Origin: Tachypleus tridentatus
Taxonomy: Eukaryota > Arthropoda > Merostomata > Xiphosura > Limulidae
NCBI RefSeq assembly: GCF_004210375.1
Contig: NC_134829.1
Coordinates: forward strand, 31,574,034-31,638,033
Reading direction: 5' to 3'
Length of the DNA stretch: 64,000 nucleotides
A program made the translations under genes and the position numbers. Below are positions 35,763-48,816 of the stretch, one piece after another (the stretch's first letter is position 1; each line of letters begins with the position of its first letter). Under the pieces are notes generated by a model. It had not been told where the DNA came from. It searched no databases and saw only the letters and a list, made by a program, of their open reading frames with translations.

Positions 35763-36871
35763 TTACTTTGCAGCTTTTGCACACACACACACACACACAC
35801 TCCTTTCCACAGAATGCCGGCTACCTTCTTTGATTTTGCCATACGAGACTATTTCAAGGTAGCTGTTGTCATGTAACTTGATAACATGGCCTATCCAAGG
35901 GAGTTGTGAAGAAACAAAAAGACTTACCTCAACACTGGACATGCTGACACTACTTATAACTTCAACATTAGAGACTTTATCGTGTTCAGAATCCTCCTCA
36001 ATTGTTTTGAGCTTGTGAGGTGTCTTCTGTACGAAGTCTACATTTGAGCAGTGTAATGAGAACAATAATTCTATAGCAACTGATAACGACCTTAATACTT
36101 TGCTATTAACATTCTCTGTTTTATAAATGCCCCAAAACAGCATAACCAGTTTGGATGCAGTTCTTGATCTTCACATCTGCAGATGTTATATCTGTTACTG
36201 TGCTTCCTAAGTAAGTGAATCTGTACGTTGTTTATAAAAGTGCTTTGTTTATACGGAGAGTAGAAGTTCGTGGGTACTGGTACAAAAGTGCTTGTTTCTT
36301 TATATTCATGGTAATATCGAACTTTTTGGCAGATTGAGTGTTCTTTGCGCATCTTCCAAAATGGGAATCACAAGGGGACGACATTAATGGAAAAAATAAA
36401 GTTCCTTTGTATAAGCTGCATGCTGTTTTGTGTTTCTTTTCAGCCTCGTAAAGTTGAAAAAGCCAATATTTACTCTCCTTCTAATGTCAATACCATTTGA
36501 GATATATCTTACTGATATATGATCTTAATGCAGAATACAGTAAATAGCACTGGATAGGACGCACTTCTGTTTTAGCTAGTAACGTAATCAGAGATTTCAT
36601 TTCTTCATCCGTCAACAGAACTGAAGCTTTCATGTAACGGTGGAAACTTATTATTTTCGCCAGATTTTCATAGTATACACATAAGCCCAACAACTTTCAC
36701 AAAATTTTGTTTAGTGAATTGATGCGTTTGTAAATTCGGTAAAGACAGTATTGATACTAAAATGTTGTTTGAATGACTTTTATTGCAACTGATGTAGGAT
36801 GGACACCATATCAAAAGTTGACGTATTGACTCCAAAATCACATTGGCTTTCTGGAATAACGTTATTTGCAA
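35763..36871 (-). pseudogene. Unidentified decayed coding-like block
   Basis: Four successive minus-strand frames (36668-36871, 36487-36693, 36092-36352, 35763-36143) nearly abut and read in one direction, as a broken gene or transposon would. The last contains a PWIGHVIKLHDNSYLEIV stretch resembling the 'W-I-G-x-V' chromo-like module of some transposon-associated arthropod proteins. I do not recognise the whole. It may belong to the neighbouring Penelope fossil or to another element. Confidence 0.25.
35781..35800. repeat. (CA)n microsatellite
   Basis: About ten CA units. Confidence 0.9.
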
Positions 36872-37314
36872 CAGCTTCTAGGCGTCACAAGAAACTTTTG
36901 TTAAGACTTTTCGAGCTATGAACAACAGAAAAATATCTCGATGATTACTACATCCTTCTTGTAGGTGTTGATAACAATGGCATCTTTATATTGTTCTAAA
37001 ATCTTCCATCTTTCAGTTATTATTATATTATTACCAGTTGTCTCTTCAGGGAGATAGATGCTCCAGTGCTTAGAAACTTCTGCTGAAAGAAATATAATTC
37101 CTGGAACTTTCCCCTTTACAAGCTCATTGATACATTTGTCAGTTCTGTCACAACTAATTCGCTTCTTAACTTATCCTGAACTAACACTTGTTCAAAGCAT
37201 TTCTGCGTCAACACTTCCAGTGGATGAGCGAAAGGAATTGAAAATGATCTTTACAAGGTAAAGTATACAGTGTTGAAAAAAGTATATGTAACAGCCCAGT
37301 ACTAATGTCTTTAT
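36872..37314. other. Unassigned
   Basis: A 67-codon plus frame at 37058-37261 ends at a GTAAAG site. No acceptor context or domain convinces. Confidence 0.45.
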
Positions 37315-37592
37315 GGCCCGGCATGGCCAAGCGTGTTAAGGCGTGCGACTCGTAATCTGAGGATCGCGGGTTCGCATCCCCGTCGCGTTAAACATGCTCG
37401 CCCTTTCAGCCGTGGGGGCGTTATAATGTGCGGTCAATCCCACTATTCGTTGGTAAAAGAGTAGCCCAAGAGTTGGCTGTTGGTGGTGATTACTAGCCGC
37501 CTTTCCTCTAGTCTCACACTGCTAAATTAGGGACGGCTAGTGCAGATAGCCCTCGAGTAGCTTTGCGCGAAATTCAAAACAAACCAAACAAA
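37315..37592 (+). mobile_element. SINE T, full length
   Basis: GGCCCGGCATGGCCAAGCGT...GTGCGACTCGTAATC to CAAAACAAACCAAACAAACG. Head of the second subfamily, CTTTCAGCC body of the first. Confidence 0.93.
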
Positions 37593-38726
37593 CGTTGACT
37601 CTTCTGAGCTTTTACATAGTATATCTTGTGTTCATAATTTGGACAACAGCGTCAGTTAAACGTCTTGATTTTAAGAACTTCACGATTTCTAAATCATTTT
37701 CATTAAACCAATAAATACTTTTCGTTAGTTTTTACTCAGAACTTTTCAAGACTTTTGATAGATGAGACCAATGGAACTAGCTAAGTAATGTCTACTTTAT
37801 ACGCATACTGTGACAAACGCGAAATACACATTCTAGTTTTGACTTTTTATACACTATTCCGAACTCAGACAAGCTCTTCCTAATAGGAGACTGTTAGGAT
37901 TAGGGTAGCAAAATCTGGAGATATATTCCAGGTGCGCTTGAGAAAGGTAAATCCAACTGTGGCAGATAATTTGAACTTAGCAATAATAAAAGGTCTGGCT
38001 ATTACCAACAGTTTTTTGTTATTGTTTTTCAGAATTCCAAACAAATGGTATATCTCTTGGAAAAGCCAAAGATAAAAAAGTGTTACATACTTGACTACAT
38101 TATTATAAGAAGATATGATATTAATGACGTGCCACCGACTCACGTGACCAACTGATCATTTTCTTATATCTACTATTTACAAAAATAGTATAGTATATTA
38201 TCCAGCTAAAATAAAATAGGAACCAAAAACATACAAAGAATGTAATGTGCACAAAAAACTAGGCCTAGCTAACTAATGAATGAATACTGCTGTGAAATGA
38301 TTATCAGCGTTAGAAGTGTAACTATCAGTTTTGGCACCAATTTTGATTTTAATTTCTTTAAATAGCACGTTCAATCCTTTGTTTGTCGCATTTTTTAAAA
38401 ATTGTTAACACCTGAGGTGTTTTGATTAGATTTAACTAGTATTATGATTTTACTGATAACAAAATATTAAATATATTTAATATTTATATATAGGTCTTAT
38501 CATTCATTTAATAACGTAAAAAAAACCTGGACAAAAGTTTAACTCTTACGAAACTTATTCGTTTGAAAATATTTCATTCTTATGCGTGAAATGACAACAC
38601 AATACATAAAACTAATTATATGTGTGCATGTTTGAAGGTCTTAAATAAATGTAATTCATATCTAACGAAAAATTAGTTTCAGTACATGTTTTAAACAAAT
38701 GCCTAGTTAAGATTTTTTTATCGGAG
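37593..38726. other. Unassigned AT-rich DNA
   Basis: Nothing recognisable. TATATATTTAATATTTATATATA near 38470 is a low-complexity palindrome. Confidence 0.55.
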
Positions 38727-38850
38727 AACCCTTTAGTAGCACAGCAGTATGTTTGTAAACTTACAACGCTAGAAACTTAGTTTCGATACCCGTGGTGGGC
38801 AGAGAATAGATAGCCCCTTGTGTAACTTTGTGCTTAACTATAAACAAACT
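38727..38850 (+). mobile_element. SINE V, just left of the 60-bp array
   Basis: CCCTTTAGTAGCACAGCAGT to GTGCTTAACTATAAACAAAC. Confidence 0.88.
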
Positions 38851-38867
38851 TATTTGAGGGAGTATGA

Positions 38868-39192
38868 TCAAAAAACTAGTGATGGAAAGATATTCTGGGC
38901 CCGGCATGGCCAGGTGGTTAACATGATAAAAAAACTAGTGAGGGCAAGACATTCTGGGCCCGGCATGGCTAGGTGTTTAACATGATCAAGAAAACTAGTA
39001 AGGGCAAGAAATTCTTGGCCCGGCATGGCCAGGTGGTTAACATGATCAAGAAAATTAGTTAGGGGAAGAAATTCTTGGCCCGGCATGGCCAGGTGGTTAA
39101 CATGATCAAGAAAACTAGTTAGGGCAAGAAATTTTGGCCCGGCATGGCCAGGTGGTTAACATGATCAAGAAAACTAGTGAGGGCAAGACATT
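38868..39192. repeat. 60-bp minisatellite built from a SINE T head, about 6 copies
   Basis: Each unit contains GGCCCGGCATGGCCAGGTGG, the first 25 bp of SINE T, joined to AACATGATCAAGAAAACTAG and AGGGCAAGAAATTCT. The minus-strand open frame 38868-39086 is an artefact. Confidence 0.96.
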
Positions 39193-41310
39193 CTGTACCC
39201 TTAGGTAAGTATACACTTATCTAAGATATATTTTAAGATATAATTATTTTAGACATTGGTCTTTTTGCACTTTCTACATAATCGCTTTGCAGATATGTCG
39301 CTTTTTTGGTATGATCTTAAACTTGTGACCAGCTAGTATTTAGGCTAATTTCATAGTGTTCACATTTTCCCTATTAAATGATAAAACGTTTTTATTTTTA
39401 TTTTCCCGTTTCCTATTTTAATCTTTCGAAGCTCTACTCAAATAAGTGGTTAAGTCTAACAACGCAAAATGCATATTTTTTCTTTATGTTCATTGGCCTT
39501 AAGATTTTGGCCAGCAGTGTATGTAACAAAAATGGAATCACTGATGCAGTAACAAAACGGCTATGGCATTTTCAAATTATTCAAGGAACACACACACAAA
39601 ATAACTATTAATAAACTTTAAGATGTTCGATATTTTACGTATGTCTTTTTTATCTTCTAATTTTTTAGATGTTTAGTGTTTTTTTCTCAAGAATCTTTTA
39701 CCATTTTGGTTTCAGGCTTTTGCTACATTCGAAAGTCCTGAAATCAGACATGATACGACTGGATTTGTAAATCCATCTGTGAAACACTAACGTGGTACAA
39801 CCAACAATATTTGAAACTTTAAAGGACAGATTAAACATAATTGGCAATTTTTATGGTAGAAAAATCCGAGATTTGTGCTTTTTGTAAGGTTATAACTGAA
39901 CACTAGTTGTTGTCATAGTTGATTAGTTGTCAGCACTTTTCTCCGTAACAATGCATTCTGATTACTAACTAGGTTATATCTACACTAGTTAATACAGTTA
40001 AAAAATTGAATAACTAAACAACAACTAAATTGAAATGATTGTATAAACCATTAACTACGACAACGTTATTTTGGACCTAAGTTACTGATTGGTTTTATTT
40101 GTCATATCGGAGTTAACTACGTTTCTGCCCTTTTGTTTTTTGTTTTATCGCTTTGTCCGTTTATTTATAATTCCTACATACAGGAATAAAGAATCCTATT
40201 TTTAAAAATAACACTGCACGTTCTGTATTATTCAAGTCCACTGGATTATTGGTAAGTATATGGATTTACAACGCTAAAATTCGTTGTTGATTTCCTGCAG
40301 TGGACAGAACGAAGATAATTATTTATGCAATTTTGGGTTAAAATAGCAGCAAAATATTTCCAGATTTCTTTACAAGTTTATAAGAAACTGACTATATTCA
40401 TAGCACGAGGTTCCAACTACAAAATGAATGTAAGTTGGTCAGTTGTGCATAATCACAGTAAACTCATAGCTTTCAGTGTATAAGTTAAGTTGAAGAAAGT
40501 TGCATCAGTCATTCCATGTCATCATGCCAAATCAAGTGTTTTAAAGTATTTTCAATCAAACATTTTTAGGTAACTTGAACGAAACACGTAAAGTATGTTA
40601 ACACGAATAGTTTTTTGAGTACATTATTGAGATTTAAACAAAAAATAATGTTATATTTAATACTTTAAAACTTTCAAGTCAGAGCCGCTTTCAAACTTTG
40701 AGTCAAAGTACCACATCCCGAGTTTTTAGTTTAGCCTTTAAGTTTACTACCATAATTAAGGTTTTAAATCTAACAAGCGCCTTCAAGGCTTCTTAGACAA
40801 CCAGGGACACTTGGAAACAATTGTTTCCATCAGCCCCAAACGTAAAATTAATGTTTTAGTCCTACTAGACAACGATAGATATTAACAGCTTCGCAGATGG
40901 TATGATACATACCACTTATCTTTATGACTGATTGTTTTAAAGTATGTATTTATTAAATAAGGTGAGTATAATAGAGTCTGATTAAATGTATGATTTTATT
41001 GCAGCAATCGGGAAAGTCATGAATTTGGAGAATCGAAGAAAAGTTAAAGGAGAACTGATCTTGGTTGCAGCTTGGACTTGATGTATCGAGGCAGCAGAGG
41101 AGAAGCGAGATGGTGACGTCAAGTTTTGAATAAACGTACGGTGAGAAATGACTAGCTGGACGAGTTAAGGCTATGACAAAAACAGAAAGTTTCTGGTTAA
41201 TGAATGACGAATAAAAGTTGTAGAGGATTTTAAATTGAAAGTTTGAAATTAAGTCCGTAAATAATTATTTAAGTAAATTTAAACTAAAACGAAAATATAA
41301 TTAATAAATA
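39193..41310. other. Unassigned; possible untranslated exon near 41005-41133
   Basis: TTTATTGCAG at 41004 precedes sequence ending in AATAAA at 41128, but all frames stop quickly. A faint SINE V trace lies at 40244-40330. Confidence 0.4.
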
Positions 41311-41583
41311 TTGTTTGTTTTTAAATTTCGCGCAAAGCTACTCGAGGGCTATCTGCGCTAGCTGTCCCTAATTTAGTAGTGTAAGACTAGAGGGAAGGCA
41401 GCTAGTCATCACTACCCACCTCCAACTCTTGGGCTACTATTTTACCAACGAATAGTGGGATTGACCGTCACATTATGATGGTCCCACGGCTGAAAAAGCG
41501 AGCTTGTTTGGTGCGACGGGGATGCAAACCCGCGACCTTCAGGTTACAAGTCGCACGCCTTAACCCACCTGGCCATGCCGGCC
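41311..41583 (-). mobile_element. SINE T, full length
   Basis: TTGTTTGTTTTT tail edge to CCATGCCGGCC head; few substitutions. Confidence 0.92.
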
Positions 41584-42007
41584 AAACGGTTGTTGTTCAG
41601 AGATAAGTCCGATGACACTAAAACTGGGTTTTGTTACTCGTATGAAACACAGCACAGAAAACACGTTGTGAAACGATCACTTCACGTGTACAACATGTAA
41701 ATAATTTAACAAAGACAGTCAAGGAAAACCATGTTAAGCGATGAGAAATGGTAAAGCAATGGAACCAATAGGCTTACTATTTAGAAAAAGAAGTATTCAT
41801 AGATTGCAGATTTGTTTTAGATTAATTAATTAATTAGCTCATTATGTATTTCAAACGAAAAACATGTGAGATAATATTTCACATGTCGCCGTGGTTTGTC
41901 ACTGCCTGGAAAACCTTTTATTGAATACCAGAACTTGTCAGCCAGGCTGAATCTTGACAGCAGCTAAGAGTATCTGAAATGCTAGTTATGATAAATGTTG
42001 TCTTAAC

Positions 42008-42130
42008 AACTGCCCCCTGCTGGGACAGCGGTAAGTCGACGTATTTACAGCACTAAAATCCGAGGTTTGATTCCCCTCGGTGGACATAGTACATGACCCC
42101 GGTGTGGCTTTACTATAAGAAAAACACTCA
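42008..42130 (+). mobile_element. SINE V2
   Basis: CCCCCTGCTGGGACAGCGGT, GGTTTGATTCCCCTCGGTGG and CTATAAGAAAAACAC. Confidence 0.85.
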
Positions 42131-42371
42131 CTTAACGAATACTGAACAAAATATTGAAGTAATTATCTAAATACATGATACAACACCCAGATATTTCTCC
42201 AAATTATTTTTAACTAGCCTCTCAGGGATTTTAAACCACACACACGTCAACACAATCCCAAGAATGTGATCAGCTGAATTTATGAGTAACATTTCGAACA
42301 AGGTGAGGAATTCAGCTGAAGTTCTGACAATTAGCTCCCAATTTGACAAAAACTTTGAACAAAGGAGTTAT

Positions 42372-42482
42372 TTGTTATTTTGAATTAAGCACAAAGCTAC
42401 ACGATGGGCTATCTGTGCTCTGCCCACCACGGGTATCGAAAACCGGATTTTAGCGTTGTAAGTCCGCTGAGTCACTGGGAAA
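42372..42482 (-). mobile_element. SINE V
   Basis: TTGAATTAAGCACAAAGC to GTAAGTCCGCTGAGTCACTG, with an 11-bp deletion in the A-box region. Confidence 0.9.
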
Positions 42483-42798
42483 CTGAAACAAAAGAGAACG
42501 AACAGAAATTCCGTGGGTCCACAATAAACTAATTTAAGGTCAGGATTGATCATTACATTTTCGTTAATGTTTCTTTTATCTCCAGTATCTCTACAAAATA
42601 CATTGCTGTGATTTTCTGATTTTTTTATATGATAAAATGATTATTTTATGAAGTTTTGTTTAAACTTTTAGTCAGTAAAATACGCGTTATTTGTGTTGAA
42701 AGTAGCAATGAATCAAACAACATTACATTATGTAAGACGTACTGAGCGATAATACAAAAACAAATCGTCAGATGTTAACTAAGAATTCAAAAAGACAA

Positions 42799-43064
42799 GT
42801 TTGTTTGTTTGATTTTGAATTTCGCACAAAGCTACTCGAGGGCTATCTGTGCTAGCCGTCCCTAATTTAGCAGTGTAAGACTAGAGGGAAGGCAGCTAGT
42901 CATCACCACCCACCGCCAACTCTTGGGCTACTCTTTTACCAACGAATAGTGGGATTGACCGTAACATTATACACCCCCACGGCTGGGAGGGCGAGCATGT
43001 TTAGCGCGACGGGGGCGCGAACCCGCAACCCTTGGATTACGAGTCGCACGCCTTACGCGCTAGA
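42799..43064 (-). mobile_element. SINE T (CCCAGCC subfamily) with perfect target duplication
   Basis: Flanked by CAAAAAGACAA (42788-42798 and 43065-43075), an exact 11-bp duplication. The first 20 bp of the head is absent. Confidence 0.95.
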
Positions 43065-43075
43065 CAAAAAGACAA

Positions 43076-44417
43076 AAGTGCTTTGCTTTTGTTCCTGACA
43101 ACACAATGCAATTTTCACATTTGATCATTACTTGTTTTATATTACGACCTTTAAGTTCTCATACGTAATCGTGCTTAGAATTATTAAGTAATAAGTAAAA
43201 TGAGATAAAAAAAAACTGTATCAGTTTCTCGGCATTTTGTTTTCTTCGAACTACAATTTATTTCACTTCTGTTCTGATCTGGTTTACTGCCTCAGTTCTA
43301 GGTTCCGCACAAATCGTTCACCATTATGCTAATTGTTTGAATCAAGTCAAACGAGCACATAAATTTAGCAGACTAATTTTTTTAAATTGGAATTGAGTTA
43401 ATGTTGCTTTCACAGAGGGGAAGTAGCTTTATCACCAAATGGCTTCATATTGTAATCAAGCGAAGTGTCGATGTAACTACGACATCCTGTGGTGTAATAT
43501 CAAGACGGTCGAATTTACGACTGGAATAATTAATAACATTCACAGGATGGACCGTTAAACAATTAAAAACTAAAGAACACAATGTATTGACAAAGGAAGG
43601 TTTGATTGTTCTTCCTCAAAGAAAAAGCAGAAGAAAACAAAACTCTAGTACAGAAAAGAACGTTACTCATTCTCTGGTGAAATATGAAGTAATATACTCA
43701 CGAGTGAAGTCTGTGGTGGCGAATTATATAACTTTATTGTATCTTAACATAGCTTTACGATATCATTAGCATTACAATATAAGAGAATCTGAAGATGACG
43801 AAAGCTAAAAATCCAAAGTTTCACGTTTTGAACCACATCGCGAAATCAACGACTTTCGTAAGAAAGATGGTGGCCGAAGAAACTAAATTTACAGAATTTT
43901 TATTAAGTTTTTCAATACAGCTCCAAATAACCTTTGACCTGCTGAACTTGACATTAGAGACTGAAATCTCTCTAAAATGAATGATTTTGATGATCTATGT
44001 GATATAATTTAACCTCTATATCCTTCGTAGAAGTTTACTATAATAGAAAGTGAGATATCTGGAAAAATGCGTATCTGTACTTATCAAACTGAGCACCCTT
44101 GCCAAAGTAGCAAATAGTTACAAAGAAAACACAGCTGGTTGTTCGTTACGAACTGGAAACTATTTCAAGGGCCATCGAACTCCAGACCTTAGTGTTATAA
44201 GTCGCTGGACCAAAGGAGGCATTACTGTAATTTGGATTGAAATCTCGTGTTAAAGTTTATGTATCGGATCTTTAGAAGGTTTATAATTTTTTTCAGTTCT
44301 TAATGTTGTATACATCATGTTTTTACCTTAAAATCTACGAACTTCTATTTCGAAAAGAACTGAATCGTGTTTGAAGTGGAAAAATATTTACAAGACGCTA
44401 AAGGACCAGTTTGTGGC
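43076..44417. other. Unassigned
   Basis: Several 60-67 codon frames on the plus strand, none with domains or splice structure. Confidence 0.5.
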
Positions 44418-47125
44418 AATGTTACTGTTTATTTAAATAGTTGGTGTCAATGTTATTATTTTTTAAAAAAAACTATTGGTGTCAATGTTACTGTTTTTCA
44501 AGAACTAGTTGGTGTCAGTGTTACTATTTTTAAACAACTAGTTGGTGTCAGTGTTACTATTTTTTAAAGAACTAGTTGGTGTCAATGCTATTATTTCTAA
44601 ACAACTAGTTGGTGTCAGTGTTACTATTTTTAAACAACTAGTTGGTGTCAGTGTTACTATTTTTTAAAGAACTAGTTGGTGTCAATGATATTATTTCTAA
44701 ACAACTAGTTGGTGTCAGTGTTACTATTTTTAAACAACTAGTTGGTGTCAGTGTTACTATTTTTTAAAGAACTAGTTGGTGTCAATGCTATTATTTCTAA
44801 ACAACTAGTTGGTGTCAGTGTTATTCTCTTATGAAGAACTAGTCCGTGTCAATGTTACTGTTTATTAAAGAACTAGTTGGTGTCAGTGTTACTATTTTTA
44901 AACAACTAGTTGGTGTCAGTGTTACTATTTTTCAAAGAACTACTTGGTGTCAATGCTATTATTTCTAAACAACTAGTTGGTGTCAGTGTTATTCTCTTAT
45001 GAAGAACTAATTGGTGTCAATGTTACTGTTTATTAAAGAACTATTTGGTGTCAGTGTTACTATTTTTAAACAACTAGTTGGTGTCAGTGTTACTATGCTA
45101 TTATTTTAAACAACTAGTTGTGTGTCTTATGAAGAACTAGTCCGTGTCACTACTGTTTTTCAAAGAACTACTTGGTGTCAATGCTATTATTTCTAAACAA
45201 CTAGTTGGTGTCAATGTTATTCTCTTATGAAGAACTAGTCCGTGTCACTGTTACTGTTTATTAAAGAACTAGTTGGTGTCAGTGTTACTATTTTTAAACA
45301 ACTAGTTGGTGTCAATGCTATTATTTCTAAACAACTAGTTGGTGTCAATGCTATTATTTCTAAACAACTAGTTGGTGTCAATGTTATTCTCTTATGAAGA
45401 AATAGTCCGTGTCACTGTTACTGTTTATTAAAGAACTAGTTGGTGTCAGTGTTACTATTTTTAAACAACTAGTTGGTGTCAATGCTATTATTTCTAAACA
45501 ACTAGTTGGTGTCAGTGTTATTCTCTTATGAAGAACTAGTCCGTGTCAATGTTACTATTTATTAAAGAACTAGTTGGTGTCAGTGTTACTATTTTTAAAC
45601 AACTAGTTGGTGTCAGTGTTGCTATTTTTCAAAGAACTACTTGGTGTCAATGCTATTATTTCTAAACAACTAGTTGGTGTCAGTGTTATTCTCTTATGAA
45701 GAACTAGTTGGTGTCAATGTTACTGTTTATTAAAGAACTATTTGGTGTCAGTGTTACTATTTTTAAACAACTAGTTGGTGTCAGTGTTACTATTTTTAAA
45801 CAACTAGTTGGTGTCAGTGTTACTATTTTTCAAAGAACTACTTGGTGTCAATGCTATTATTTCTAAACAACTAGTTGGTGTCAATGTTATTCTCTTATGA
45901 AGAACTAGTCCGTGTCACTGTTATTCTCTTATGAAGAACTAGTTGGTGTCACTGTTACTGTGTATTAAAGAACTAGTTGGTGTCAGTGTTACTGTTTATT
46001 AAAGAACTAGTTGGTGTCAGTGTTACTATTTTTAAACAACTAGTTGGTGTCAATGCTATTATTTCTAAACAACTAGTTGGTGTCAATGTTATTCTCTTAT
46101 GAAGAAATAGTCCGTGTCACTGTTACTGTTTATTAAAGAACTAGTTGGTGTCAGTGTTACTATTTTTAAACAACTAGTTGGTGTCAATGCTATTATTTCT
46201 AAACAACTAGTTGGTGTCAATGTTATTCTCTTATGAAGAACTAGTCCGTGTCACTGTTACTGTTTATTAAAGAACTAGTTGGTGTCAGTGTTACTGTTTA
46301 TTAAAGAACTAGTTGGTGTCAGTGTTACTATTTTTAAACAACTAGTTGGTGTCAATGCTATTATTTCTAAACAACTAGTTGGTGTCAATGTTATTCTCTT
46401 ATGAAGAACTAGTCCGTGTCACCGTTACTGTTTATTAAAGAACTAGTTGGTGTCAGTGTTACTATTTTTAAACAACTAGTTGGTGTCAATGCTATTATTT
46501 CTAAACAACTAGTTGGTGTCAATGCTATTATTTCTAAACAACTAGTTGGTGTCAGTGTTATTCTCTTATGAAGAACTAGTTGGTGTCAATGTTACTGTTT
46601 ATTAAAGAACTATTTGGTGTCAGTGTTACTATTTTTAAACAACTAGTTGGTGTCAGTGTTACTATTTTTAAACAACTAGTTGGTGTCAGTGTTACTATTT
46701 TTAAACAACTAGTTGGTGTCAGTGTTACTATTTTTCAAAGAACTACTTGGTGTCAATGCTATTATTTCTAAACAACTAGTTGGTGTCAATGTTATTCTCT
46801 TATGAAGAACTAGTCCGTGTCACTGTTACTGTTTATTAAAGAACTAGTTGGTGTCAATGTTATTCTCTTATGAAGAACTAGTCCGTGTCACTGTTACTGT
46901 TTATTAAAGAACTAGTTGGTGTCAGTGTTACTATTTTTAAACAACTAGTTGGTGTCAATGCTATTATTTCTAAACAACTAGTTGGTGTCAATGTTATTCT
47001 CTTATGAAGAACTAGTCCGTGTCACTGTTACTGTTTATTAAAGAACTATTGGTGTCAATGTTACTCTTTTTATAGAACTATTGGTATCAATGTTACTATT
47101 TTTTAAAGAACTAGTTGGTGTTTTA
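44418..47125. repeat. 33/34-bp array with a 134-bp higher-order repeat, about 80 monomers
   Basis: Four monomer types all end in ACTAG: A, TTGGTGTCAGTGTTACTA... (33 bp); B, ...CAATGCTATTATTTC... (33 bp); C, ...TTATTCTCTTATGAAG... (34 bp); D, TCCGTGTCACTGTTACTG... (34 bp). They recur as C-D-A-B; for example the TCCGTG starts at 46111 and 46245 are 134 bp apart. Most junctions form the palindrome CAACTAGTTG. Frames at 44367-44567 and 46580-46771 are artefacts of the 33-bp period. Confidence 0.97.
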
Positions 47126-47256
47126 ATACATTCTATAACAAGCGCACTTAAACTTTATCAGCGCCCTCTTTATTTACTATTATTATTGTGTTATCTCTTG
47201 ACATTCATTTTTTATAACCGCTTTGGTTAAAATATTCAGACGTATAAAGTTTGTCT

Positions 47257-47371
47257 GATATCCAATAAGATATGCTGTCTCACCTTACCTTGCTGGATAG
47301 CATGCCCATACGATGATATCCAATAAAATATACTGTCTCACCTTACCCTGCTGGATAACATGCCCATACGA
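47257..47371. repeat. 57-bp direct duplication
   Basis: GATATCCAATAAGATATGCT... at 47257 recurs at 47314 with a few changes. Confidence 0.9.
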
Positions 47372-47509
47372 GATGTAACGCCTTACGTTAAGCAGTTTTA
47401 GAAGAACGTAAAGTATGTGTATGTGTTGTATTCACTGCATTCAGTAGTTCCATTCTGGTTCCTCAGTGAACACGAGGTAAGCGTAATAATTATAACAATA
47501 ATATTTGCA

Positions 47510-47575
47510 GTTCTATCCCTGTGATAGGCACATCTTAGATGGCCCAATGTGCAGCTTAAAATAAATCAAACAAAC
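47510..47575 (+). mobile_element. SINE V tail fragment
   Basis: ATCCCTGTGATAGGCACATC...GATGGCCCAATGTGCAGCTT with a CAAACAAACC end. Confidence 0.6.
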
Positions 47576-47648
47576 CAAATTTAATTTTTGTGAGATAGGA
47601 GAGAAATATAAGGCTGTCCAAAGCATATCAATACTTGTAGGATTATTT

Positions 47649-47923
47649 GGTTGTTTGCTTTTGAATTTTGCGCAAAGCTACATGAGGGTTATCCGCGCTA
47701 CCCATCCCTAATTTAACAGTGTAAGACTAGAGGGAAGGCAACTAGTCATCCCCACCCACAGCCAACTCTTAGGCTACTCTTTTATCAACGAATAGTGGGA
47801 TTGACCGTTACATTATAATGGCCCCACGGCTGAAAGAGCGAGCATGTTTGGTGTGACAAGGTTTCGAACCCGCAACTCTCAGATTACGAGTCGAATGCTT
47901 TAACCACCTGGCCATGCCGGGCC
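47649..47923 (-). mobile_element. SINE T, full length
   Basis: Complete from tail to GGCCATGCCGGGCC. First (CACACC) subfamily. Confidence 0.92.
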
Positions 47924-48816
47924 TACTTTTAGGAAGCTGTTCTTTTAGCGCGATGAAGAAATTAAGTTTTAGTTTCAATCAGTGCTATATAACTACACTA
48001 CGAATAGCATAACTCAAATTTTTTATGTGGATTGAGCTATTTGAGATTGAACTTAAATATAAATAGAACGGATAGATACCTATGCAATTCGAAAGTATAA
48101 AACGATAACGAACTATGAATCAAAGCTCGACTTTAATACTGAAGACGACTTCATTGATGTTTTTCACTTTCTCACTAAACTTCCCGAAAAATGTTTGTAC
48201 AAAATTAAAATATAATTATTTTAAAAATTCTAGATTTTTCTACGAATTATTTAGAGATCTTTTGAGATCTCTAGATAATAATCTTGTGAACATAAAAAAA
48301 ATGTACAAAAACTAGGAACTAATTTATTAACATACATTGTATCACTACGCAATTATGAACGCGCACGCACACACACGCAAAATATTTTTAAATTTTGAAA
48401 ATTTCTGATCAAGGTATATTTTACTATAAATAATGTTGTTGTACAACACTTTTACCGTAAAAAGAAAAGATTCCTTAAATATCAGTTTTTGTAACTCGCA
48501 TGCATTGTTTTCACGTTTAGCAAGGTTAAGTGGTTATATTTTCCTCAAAAGCACATACACAAAATATCTTGTCACAATAAAACTATGCTTCACAGCTCAA
48601 ATTTAACTTAAATTATTTATTCACCATGTAATTATTGAAGGTTAACGAACAAAATAAATTGTAGAAACTTTCCACAACTAAGCAAGTCAGTTTTTAACAA
48701 CTTAGATTATTATTGTATTCTCACACAAAATGTTAAGTTCCGAACTTTTATGACATAATCAATCATGAGAATCTCAGTGAAAAAAAAATTTAGTGTAATG
48801 TAAATCTGGATATTTT
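47924..48816. other. Unassigned AT-rich DNA
   Basis: A 66-codon low-complexity frame at 48115. CA-rich run near 48363-48378. Confidence 0.55.

Noticed and set aside
37058-37261. 67-codon frame ending at a GTAAAG donor
   Set aside because: No matching acceptor or partner exon, and peptide unrecognised.
41003-41150. Possible terminal exon with AATAAA
   Set aside because: Good acceptor-like sequence, but every frame stops within about 25 codons and no upstream exon is evident.
46580-46771. Repetitive 63-codon frame
   Set aside because: Consequence of the 33-bp (11-codon) monomer period.
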